A DNA stretch of 64,000 bases, from the NCBI GenBank assembly GCA_036867785.1, contig CP145412.1, forward strand, positions 992,001-1,056,000, read 5' to 3'. The notes below the pieces were generated by a model that saw only the letters and a program-made list of their open reading frames with translations, had not been told where the DNA came from and made no database searches. Source of the DNA: Plasmodiophora brassicae (taxonomy: Eukaryota > Endomyxa: Phytomyxea > Phytomyxea > Plasmodiophorida). How positions within the stretch are numbered: the stretch's first letter is position 1; the number at the start of each line of letters is the position of its first letter. The translations under genes were made by a program, and so were the position numbers. Of this stretch, positions 54,597 through 64,000 are shown piece after piece.

Positions 54597-57500
54597 ATGG
54601 ATCTGCCTGCAGCGAAAGAGCATCGCCGTCGGCAGGCAGGGCCGAAGGCTCGACGCCGCGCTTCGATCGAGAAGAAGCGGTCCCAGAATGCGCAGCACTC
54701 CGAAGGGAATGCCGAACGGCGAAATGATAAGGCCTTCGCGTTCAATTCGGTCAAGAAGGCGACCAAAATGCATCAGCGCCGTACTGATCGGGAATTTAAA
54801 TCGCATCACGTTCCGATTAAGCAGAACGTCGACCCAAACGATGACGCGCCGCCAGTTCTAATTGCCGTTGTGGGTCCGCCTCAAGTTGGGAAATCCACGC
54901 TTATCAGGGACCTCGTCCGCCATTACACCAAGCAACGACTGTCGAATGTTTCGGGACCGATTACTGTCATCTCCGGAAAGAAACGACGTCTAACGTTCTT
55001 CGAATGCCCCAATGACGTCCCTTCGATGCTGGACCTTGCGAAGAGTACGTGTGTGAATTGGTTTTGTTATGCCATGCGCTCATGAGTACCGTTCTGCAGC
55101 GGCTGACCTGGTCCTGCTGCTTGTTGACGGAAGCTTCGGCTTCGAGATGGAGACCTTCGAGTTTCTGAACATGGCACAGGTACGCGGAAAGGGCAACCTA
55201 TTGTGAACGGCCACCATAACATACTCTTTTCAGGTGCACGGATTCCCGCGTGTAATGGGTGTGCTTACCCATCTCGACCAGTTCAAAAAGTCGTCCGCGC
55301 TTCAGAAAGTGAAGAAGTCGCTGAAGCACCGGTTCTGGTCTGAGATCTATCAAGGTGAGCCCATTGGAGGGAGCCACATTGCCGTCCTGACATTTGTTTG
55401 CCGATTCAACCAGGTGCCAAACTCTTCTATCTTTCGGGTTTGCAGAGCGGGCACTACCCCAAATCAGAGATCATGAACCTGGCCCGCTTCATCTCAGTGA
55501 TGAAATTCCGCCCACTTGTCTGGCGCTCCACCCACCCATACGTGCTGTGTGACCGTATGGAAGACATCACGAATCCTGGCGAAGTTGCGCAGGATCAGAC
55601 GATCGATCGACGCGTTGCCATCTATGGGTACCTCCGTGGAGCCAACCTGAAACTGGACTCTAAAGTGCATCTCATTGGAGTCGGCGATTTCGCGTAAGAG
55701 TGTTTGCTTTCACCGTCGTCTAACGTCTGACAACGGGACCCTGTACAGGATGGATAATGTGTCGATGCTAGCAGATCCCTGCCCAATGCCGTCGCGTATG
55801 AAGGAGAACGCGCAGCGCAAGCATCTGAGCGATAAGGAGAAGTTGCTGTACGCGCCTATGGCTGATACCGGCGAGCTTCTCTACGATAAGGACGCTGTAT
55901 ACATCGACATCAAGGACCATCAGGTCAACTTCAGCAAGGTCGACCCGACGTCTTCGAATGACAACGTCACCGTCACCGAAGGTCCTGGTGAAGCCATGGT
56001 CCAGTCTCTGCAATCGCTTCCGGTTCCTATCGACCAGAACCTGGCGAATTCGTCAATCTCCATGTTCCGCGGGTCAACCCCAATCAATCCGGATGTCGAC
56101 CAACCTGACCGTCGCAACCGGCGCAAGGTGGTGTTCGATGACGAACAGGGTGACGAGGAACCTCTGCATGACGACGAACCTGGATCTGAGACCGATGGTG
56201 ACGAGGATGAGGAATATCAGGTTGATGACGAATCCAGTGAGGAATTCGAGACGGGCACGTTTGTTCGGCGGCCGGAGACTACAAGCGATGTCGACGATGT
56301 TGATGACGACGACGACGAAGCAGTTGACCTGGACGAAATTTCATTCCTGAATGTGGTACGACCAGGATCGAATGCTGCGCCGTGACTGTTCTAATGTGCA
56401 TTAGGGCCATGATGAATCTCCACCTGTTCAGCTGCGAACTCATGAGCCTGTCGTGCGGCCGACGTCGCGCTCCATCCATGATTTAGTCTATGGCGACGGG
56501 GCCATCGCGAATGAAAGCGACTGTGATGGAGGCGATGACAGCGACGTGGGCGACATGTTCCGCGTTCGTAAGACGCCAGCCATCGATCAGCAGGAAGACG
56601 GCAGTAATGAGGTTTGCTGGTTTGTTTCGTGTGCAACATGTTCCTTTTTATAAGAGCCGTGCTCAGGGTGATTTGGAGGCGGTTAACCGATGGGACGACG
56701 AAGACGAGCGACTTGCGATTCGGAATCGTTTCGTGACTGGTGACTGGGATGCTGACGAGGCAGGTGCTGATGATGCAGACGATGCCAATCCAGATGAAGT
56801 TTGTTAATCGAACATGCTCTAGTTGGCTCTCTCTCTCTGACACCGTTACAGGATGGCGATGACGACCAGGACTTCGATCTTGAGGATCTGGAAGAAGACG
56901 ATGCCGATGGGGATCTTCGTGACGAGGACATCGACGTGGAAGATGACGACGCCGCTGATGATGATGGCGACCAAACGGAAACGGCGGATCAAACTCGAGA
57001 ACGCCGTCTACAGGTCGATTCTCATATTCTTGTTCAGAATGTTGCTCGCATGGCTGAATTCATGTCAGGAGAAAATGGCGTTGAAGGCTGCATTTGATAC
57101 AGAGCACGACATGGATAAGAACGCTGATAAGCAGGATGAACCTCTCGAGGACGGCGACTGGTACTCTACTGTTAAGGCGGGTATGGCGGCCCAGGTGGCG
57201 AAGAACACCACTGAGTTCGCCGATGAGGATGTACACGGCCGCTTGCTTCATGAAGGTTGGCGACGCGCTTGCAACAATGACTCGTGGTCGTTCCTAACAT
57301 GCCGAAAGGTGTCCGCGTCGGTCAGTACGTCCGCATAGAGTTGTCGGGGGTTCCACACGAATTCGCCACGTACTTCAACCCGAGCGTCCCTATCATTCTG
57401 GGCGGACTCCTGCCTGGCGAAGACGCCCTCGGGATGGTCCAGGTGCGATTCAAGAAGCACCGGTGGTACAAGAAGATCCTGAAGAACAGCGACCCGCTGG

Positions 57501-58643
57501 TCATCTCGGCTGGCTGGCGTCGATTCCAGACCATTCCTGTCGGTACTGTAACTCCCCATTGTGTCCCTCCTGGTGATCTAATTTGTTGGGTTGTTGCAGT
57601 TGTTGTCGATTGGGGACGCCAACGACCGGCAGCGCATGCTCAAGTACACACCCGAGCACATGCATTGCCAGGCGACGTTCTATGGTCCTGTCTTGCCAGT
57701 CAACACGGGGATCATTGCGTTCCAGTCGACCGATAACGTTGCTGCGTCGTTTCGCGTTAGCGCTACTGGGGTCGTCCAGGAGATTGACAGCTCGTTCAAG
57801 ATCGTCAAGAAGCTCAAACTCGTTGGAACGCCAACCATTATCAAGAAGCACACTGCCTTCATCAAGGACATGTTCAGCTCGTCCGTCGAAGCCGCTCGGT
57901 TCGAAGGTGCCGCACTTCGCACCGTTTCAGGCATTCGTGGGCAGATCAAGAAGTCGTTATCGGGCAGTAACCAGGAAGGAGGTACCGCGCTCGTCGACCT
58001 GCATTTGTTTCACAATGGTCTTATCTGCAATGTTTCAGTCATTCGCGCCTCGTTTGAGGATATGATCCTGAAAAGCGATATCGTGTTCTGCCGAACATGG
58101 ACGACGGTGCGTCCCGTCCAGTACTACAATCCTCAGACGTCTCTGCTCGGTGCCAACTGGGTAACTATGAGGACAGTACGGCAGATTCGCAGGGATCAGG
58201 TACGTTCTGCTGTTTGCGTAGGTCGAACCGTTCTAACAGGTCTACTCCTGGCACAGGAAATCCCGATTCCAGTCAACAAGGACTCCGAGTACAAACCCAT
58301 CCATCGCGTCGAGCGACTGTTCCGCCCGATGAGGATCCCGGTGTCGCTTCAGAAGGCATTGCCATACGCCAGCAAGCCGAAGTTGCTGAAGAAGCAACGC
58401 AAACCGACGTTGGAACAGCGGCGTCGTGTCGTGATGGAACCCGAACAGAAGACAATGTATACGCTGATGCAGCAGGTGAACACTGTTCGCAACCATAAGC
58501 TGGCGAAACGGGACCAGGCCCGGCAGCGGAAGCTGGTGGAGAAGAAGCGAGCCGGCGAGGCACTCGAGCGAAAGTTCGCCGAGGTCAAACGCCAGAAGCA
58601 ACAAGCCAAGTATGCCAAGGCGACCAAACCATCGCGAAATTGA
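54597..58643 (+). CDS. BMS1: Ribosome biogenesis GTPase BMS1
   Basis: Essential nucleolar GTPase of the 40S processome that works with RCL1. ATG 54597 starts a Lys/Arg-rich leader ('[19 protein letters not shown]'). The GTPase domain has '[20 protein letters not shown]' (P-loop), '[19 protein letters not shown]' (G4-like THLD) and '[20 protein letters not shown]'. An elongation-factor-like domain II follows ('[20 protein letters not shown]'), then long acidic repeats split by small exons (56100-57000). The conserved C-terminal core has '[18 protein letters not shown]', '[17 protein letters not shown]', '[20 protein letters not shown]' and '[18 protein letters not shown]'. The tail is a basic helix. 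About ten introns. The order and length (over 1,100 residues) are as expected. Confidence 0.92.
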
Positions 58644-58704
58644 GTACATCCTCGCATGCTACACGTGTACAATGTCGTTCGTTTGCCACATTAGGTGTAG
58701 CATA

Positions 58705-61700
58705 TTATGAGCTTGCTGCAGGATAGACTATGCCGTTCGGCAGGGACCCAACTCTCATCAGGGGTAACCGGAGCGATCTGGGCCTGCTCTCCGGGAAGTT
58801 CAGGGACATGCTCTTGCTGATCAGACTGGGTTGGTTTTGGGATGACCCGAGATGCCAGGATTCGAGTTCCGCCTCGGCGGTCTCGGCTTTCCACCGGTGG
58901 ATGGCCTGCTTGGCGGCCACGTACCCGCTGTGCACAATCTGCTCGATCTGGTCGTACTGCATCAGGCCGAAATGGTTGATATCCGGCCGGATGTAGATGT
59001 CGATCAGTTCGCTGTCAAGCATGCGCAACTGACGATTGTGGTTGATCGAGTTCAGCCAAACGAGGATGTCTACAACGTGCGTGACCTAGTCAGAGGAGTG
59101 CCCTACAGACGCTAGCCAAGGCACCGCGTTACCGTAGAGTTGAGGGATCTTGCTGTCGCTAAACGGGTTGAGCTTCTGAACCAGGATCCACCAGCCGGAC
59201 ACGCCCGGTCCATAGTCGTGCAGACCGATTAGGGCGCTGTTGTTTCTGTCTTCGACGTCGACAGCGATGACGGCCATCGGGCTATATACAGCATTCATGA
59301 CGTCGACTGGAAGGTTGTTGGTATACCCACCTAGCATAGATGGCGTTACTGTCGTGTACAGTGGTGCTAGCGTTCAGAATGTACCGTCCACAAGAACATC
59401 ACCGTGATAGATAACGGGCGGCAAGAGCCCCATCAGCGACATGGACGCGCGAACGAGCTTCCAAAGAGGACCCCGTCTCATTGGCATGGAGTTGGATCGC
59501 CCTATATTCGTCGCGACCGAGAAGAACGGCAACCACAGGTCCTGCAGACGACGCTTAATGGCTGATGACCATGGGAGAATGGCTAGCCTCAAGTTAACCT
59601 CGATTTGAACTGATTCGCCAAACGCGTCACTGACGGCTCTTGAGAAGGAGTAACCGTTGAAGAAAGACAGAATTGGGAACGTCACCGCCTTGCAGAACTC
59701 GTACCGCGTGAACCTGACGCGAAATCAGTTACTCGATGGCGCCAGGTTGACAGTTATAGGTACCGATAGGCAAACTGTCTAACGCGTGGTTCAATGATGG
59801 ATAGATCCTTGTTGTTCGCGGAGTACAATGCTCCCATGAACGCGCCTTGTGATGTCCCGCCGACGCAATCGACATCGATGCCTTCCTCCTCCAATGCGCG
59901 CATAACACCTAAATGATGATGAAACGACCTAGTGCAGTACTGAACCAAAGTGATGTTATACCCAGATGGGCGAGCCCACGAGCGCCACCCCCGCTCAGCA
60001 CCAGACCAATAGTTCGCCCAGCGATATATCGGGCGACTCGACGAAAATCCTCGCCATGGCAAGATCGAACATGATGCCATGAGAGGACATTACGCTTATT
60101 AAGCCAGTCGGCAGTATGGGTCGGTATCGATATCCAGTCGGGTTGAATGATAACCAACGAGTAATGCAACTGGAATAACGCCGGAGAAAAGGTCTGAGCA
60201 CAACGAACATCAGGGAATCCTGGTTGAAACAAAGCCGGGCATACACGTTGCTACCTGGGCGCCAAACCTGGAGTGGCTATTCCTGCGACGCTCAGCATGC
60301 TCCAGTACGGTCAGTTCGTATCGACTTGCGAACGGTCGGCAGCCTTGCCTTCCAACCAGTATGATACAGTCTGATTGGCGAATGCAGAAGCTAGAGTAGG
60401 CCCGGGTGTCAGCACCATACGAGAACGGTAAGAGTGCTAGCGGTACCTATCCCAAAAGGATATGTGTGGCCCACCGTCCGTTTCCAGAATCACAAACCGA
60501 TGCGATTCTTCCTGCTGAGCCAACCACAGCGATAACTGTTGGGAATATGAGAACGTACTCACCAGGTGACGAGCGAGAAACGACCCTGGACATCTCCGCC
60601 TGGGGACGAATGCGTCGAAGGACGTCGCGGCCGATCAGGTGAGGGAGGCGCTGCGAGTTGAGCAGTAGCGTCGAGTCCTAAAAGCATGGATCAGCCAACG
60701 CAAAAGGGACATACGGGACGACTGACAAGGTCGGATAAGGCAGCAGTGAGGTTCAACGCGAAAGCAGCGACTTCATGGGCGGGTGTATCGCCGGCCGGCA
60801 CCAGCGTAATGGTCTTCCAGTTTCGCTGGGTACGCGGTTGATGCCTATAAGGGGAACCAACAGTCATTCGTCTACAGACCAGGGCTGATCCGCTCGGTCG
60901 GTTACCGTCGGGAAGTCATCTCCAGGTGTGCCAGCCGATTCGACATCATCTGTGTGAATTTCACAATTGTTGACGGGTACTGAAGCATGATGTTTCGCAG
61001 GGTCGCTCTGGAAATTGCCACCAGCTCGGTATCCCGCTCACAAACGGCACGAACATGGTGTATGTCGCTACCCTCCTGAGCGAAGGTTCGCGATTCGCCA
61101 AATGTTTCACCACGCCCGATAGACATGTCCTCTACTGTCCCTGAGTTCGTCATCCGACAGGTTTGTCAATCACAACAGTACTGACCTCCATTCGTGAGAT
61201 CATTAGTGAGATCCTCGTATATCTGCGAGGTGTCCAAGTCGAACGAATTCCTCGTCTCGAAGAAGCGCTTACGTGCGGCACCCAAGTGTCGCTTGGACTG
61301 CTGTGCAGACTTGATGTAGGCGACCCGGACACGCCCGCTAATGACCAGGTACATGCTGGGGTTGCTCTCCGTTTGCGAAGGGCTTTCGCGGATAACCGTC
61401 CCGCCCCTGTACCAAGTCGAATACAGGCCCAATGAGAAGAAGCTTGCCGTTAGGGCGGATAACTGTCGCCCAGCCGCCCACAGCAACGGCTCCACACACT
61501 ACACAGAAAGATCAGGCACGTTTGGACAGCGGTTCCGTTGATTGCAGAGCCAACATGAGGGTGTTCACGTAGCAGGAAGTCGTACAGGTCCTTCGAGATG
61601 TGAAGCACTCGAGACGGTTTTGTAGCGCGAACCGTTTCGCCACGTCTAGACTGAGGGCGCGTTGGTCAGTTAATGTTCGCTCGGTCGCTGAAGTCGATAT

Positions 61701-63043
61701 GTACCTCGGTCATAAACGACATGACGCCAACGACACTGGACGAGGTGATTATGTGCTTCCATTTGCTATCGTACGTGCCTTCACGCGTGGTGGGCGTTCC
61801 GCATAGCTCTCCTGAGAGCAAGACGTAACAGGCGTCAACTGGATCGCCGAGCTCGAACAGAATCTCGTCCTGCTCGAGATCCAGAACTTCATAGTGATGC
61901 AGGGAGTCGTTCTGGAGAGCGAGATCCAGTGTCGACTCTGTAATATCGACGAAGGCGCATTGCTCCCCGCCTTGCTGGATTCGGTGACAGTAAGCTATAC
62001 GGGACGGTCTATCCACACGTCTCAGATTCTGACCGATTCCACAGTGTTCATGGCGGGCAGGTTCAGGAACTGTGTCAGCACCTGCGTGACAAGGCGCCAG
62101 TGCTGCGCCACGATGATTCGGACGAGCGTGTCAAACTGCATGGTGTGCGCCGACGTGAACTGACGAAAGGCGTCTCTCGGCAGCAGGACACATCGCGCTG
62201 GGCCATGCGCCGCTCTTGCCGACAGCTCATGGGTTGAACTCGAATCACTAACGCAGGCATTAGTCGCGGGTAACGGAAAGACAGTGATTCGTTTCGGCAT
62301 CGCACCTGAACAGACTGTAGGGACAGATGTCGTCACCACTCGTCAGCTCGTACAGAGTCGTCTCTGATGGCACCCGAATAGGTACCGGTTAGCCAACTCT
62401 GTTGTGAAGCGGCACAGCGATACGTGACCGACCTTGCTTGCCAGCGTCAGGCGTGATAATCTCGATGACACCACTAACAACGATGAACATGCCCTGGTCG
62501 GCCGAGTCGCCTGTCTTGAACAGATACTGCCCTTCGGCCAGGTCGATCGGTTGCATGGTGGCATGCAATTCGGCGAACGCGTCGCGGTCCAAGGCGGTAA
62601 ACAGTTTGGTATTCCCATATACGTCCTGGTCGCCAGCGACTTCAATGGTCTCGTCACCCACGTGAATCTCCTGCTGCCAATCGGACACATGCGACTGGTT
62701 GCTTGGGCTCTGTGTCGCAGTTAACGACATTGCTTGCCATGTGTTTCAACTCGTAGCGACGCATACCGGCCGGACGTAAGCCAGGTAGTCGACTGAAATG
62801 TCGCGAGTCAGCTGCCTCGCATGACTGCGCTTCATGTGACGCTGCATGGCCTGTTATGCAGGTCTCGTTAATATGTTTGGCGCTAGCATCGTATCCGTAT
62901 GGGGGTACCCATCGCACGATAATGATGAGCATGATGATCGACGAAGCGATAGCCGGCTTGCGGCGCCGCTTGCGGTTCCATGTACGGCCGCTCTCGAATA
63001 GCCGATGGATGTCGCTCCAATACCGAGACATCATGGCGCCCAT
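58705..63043 (-). CDS. Neuropathy-target-esterase-like lysophospholipase (PNPLA6/7 type)
   Basis: ER-anchored phospholipase B that deacylates phosphatidylcholine or lysophosphatidylcholine. ATG 63043 ([16 protein letters not shown]) precedes one membrane helix ('[13 protein letters not shown]'). Cyclic-nucleotide-binding-like domains follow: '[20 protein letters not shown]' near 62470, '[19 protein letters not shown]' near 61840, and a third spanning 61480-60950 with '[13 protein letters not shown]' and 'GRGETFGES'. Next come NTE linker pieces ('[18 protein letters not shown]' near 60800, '[19 protein letters not shown]' near 60490) and the patatin core: '[16 protein letters not shown]', nucleophile Ser in '[14 protein letters not shown]', and Asp in '[14 protein letters not shown]' (across an intron near 59330-59390). 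It has ten or more introns. The convergent BMS1 stop is 61 bp away. Confidence 0.85.
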
Positions 63044-63494
63044 GTCGACAAGCCGGCCGCCTATACGGGCAGCTTCCGAGCGCCCGACGAAGCGGTACAC
63101 CGCTATTGATCCCAACCGCATCGTACGGCCGCCGATCACCCGATCATCGAGCGCCCACCCCGACACACGGCCAGCCTATCCAGAACAATTCTGGTTTCCC
63201 GACCCTGGCCGCGACCCGGGCACGTGCCCATTTGTGCCCAGCCGCGACTCGTTGACCAGCGTGTCGGAATGGGACGGAATAATGGCCACCGTCATGTCGT
63301 CCTGATGCACGACTTCGGCGACTACCGAAATGTCCAATGTGCAGCAAAATGGCAGGCGAGGCCGAGGTGCGAGACTGTGGATGACGAAGAACCTTGTCAA
63401 TGGGATGGACGCGTGTCTGCAGATGGAGGATGTTCTGGAAGGAAGGTGGGGATGAAAGTCCGCAGTGTGGGTGGGTGGGTGTCTGTGTCTGTCG

Positions 63495-64000
63495 ATGGCG
63501 GGCGCCTGTTGGCGATTGCACCTGCGGGATATCTTGGAGTACATTGGACCGACCAGGGAGTTGTCGATTGTGGCCAGGACGTGTAAGTTATGGCGGAGTC
63601 TGTGCGAGGCCATCCTCGGGCGGCGCGACGTATTCGTGGACTGTTTCTCGTCGTCGTTGAAATACTACGACCCGCGGTATCGCGCCTGGTACAATGTTGA
63701 TACGGAATCGCCCACAAGTAATCCACTGGCCTTGCTGCTCGCTGAGGACGTTATCACCGTCGTCGACACGCACGACCTGATCGTACGCCAGTATTTGCCT
63801 GTTGACCGGACGTGGATAACGATAACCCCTGTGGCGTCGAGTTGTGGCCCATCTGGCATCACCCACTTCTCCTGCTGCCACTGGCGAGGCAATATCTTCG
63901 TACGTACTGTGGATGCTGTTGACGTGTTGCTCCTACTGACTGGATTGTCGGGTACAGTTTTCCGGTGGTCGTCACGTCGATACGGACGACCCCACTGCAC
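63495..64000 (+). CDS. F-box/beta-propeller protein, 3' partial
   Basis: ATG 63495 opens 'MAGACWRLHLRDILEYIG', 'TRELSIVARTCKLWRSLCEA' and 'ILGRRDVFVDCF'. This has the LP..IL..I....L...A.TCK.WR pattern of an F-box, though weak. Propeller-like strands follow: 'LALLLAEDVITVVDTHDLIV', 'YLPVDRTWITITPVASSCG' and 'FSCCHWRGNIFVRTVDAVD'. The frame remains open to the window end with no intron so far. The architecture matches the gene at 14075-15773, so the two are probably paralogues in an expanded SCF adaptor family. Confidence 0.55.
   Translation, partial: MAGACWRLHLRDILEYIGPTRELSIVARTCKLWRSLCEAILGRRDVFVDCFSSSLKYYDPRYRAWYNVDTESPTSNPLALLLAEDVITVVDTHDLIVRQYLPVDRTWITITPVASSCGPSGITHFSCCHWRGNIFVRTVDAVDVLLLLTGLSGTVFRWSSRRYGRPHC

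Noticed and set aside
62856-63305. A plus-strand ORF over the NTE N-terminus
   Set aside because: It is antisense to the membrane helix and basic leader of the NTE gene and has no supporting motif.

Overview
This 64 kb window is nuclear DNA of a gene-dense, intron-rich, moderately GC-rich microbial eukaryote. Nearly every gene is cut by GT-AG introns of very uniform length (about 45-63 nt), and intergenic gaps are often under 200 bp. The gene set points to a chitin-making protist with a flagellated stage. It has a division-I-type chitin synthase, a dynein-arm assembly factor (DNAAF5), a DPY30/GAF radial-spoke-2-like protein, SNAPC3, a Slo-type potassium channel, an MLO-like protein and a calpain. 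A plasmodiophorid or related rhizarian would fit. That placement is inference from gene content and intron size, not proof; a zoosporic fungus or another protist lineage is possible.

Layout. 1-17.8 kb is compact: DNAAF5 (5' partial, +), PPR protein (-), nodulin-like MFS carrier (-), Cys-rich membrane protein (-), calpain (+), bacterial-type glycosyltransferase (+), MLO-like protein (+), F-box/beta-propeller protein (-), a small ORF (+) and deoxyhypusine synthase (-). 17.9-22.8 kb is a scrambled accessory block. It holds a PI4K-alpha C-terminal gene with a disrupted 3' end, a propeller-gene fragment, two pairs of local repeats, a Ty3/Gypsy pol fossil, a large imperfect inverted repeat and a PIF/Harbinger-like transposase remnant. 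23.0-27.2 kb returns to host genes: CTDSPL2-like phosphatase (+), NASP histone chaperone (-) and a four-TM protein (-). 27.6-29.1 kb carries two more Harbinger transposase fragments.

29.2-46.3 kb holds a tetraspanin-like protein, a PH-like protein and an overlapping antisense coiled-coil ORF, SNAPC3, two small ORFs, the ZUP1 deubiquitinase, a ZIP metal transporter, a secreted/Golgi GT61 glycosyltransferase, a BK/Slo channel and ALG8. 46.6-64 kb holds the RSP2-like gene (-), then four co-directional + strand housekeeping or wall genes (GatA, RABGGTA, chitin synthase, BMS1), a neuropathy-target-esterase phospholipase (-) and the start of a second F-box/propeller gene (+, runs off the end).

There is no operon logic. 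Functional threads are flagella (DNAAF5, RSP2), secretory glycosylation (ALG8, GT61, GT-A protein, chitin synthase), translation and ribosome biogenesis (DHS, GatA, BMS1), chromatin and transcription (NASP, CTDSPL2, SNAPC3) and membrane signalling (BK channel, MLO-like, NTE, PI4K). No tRNA, rRNA or CRISPR was recognised. Exon joins were inferred by hand from reading frame, GT-AG borders and family conservation, so CDS limits are outer limits.
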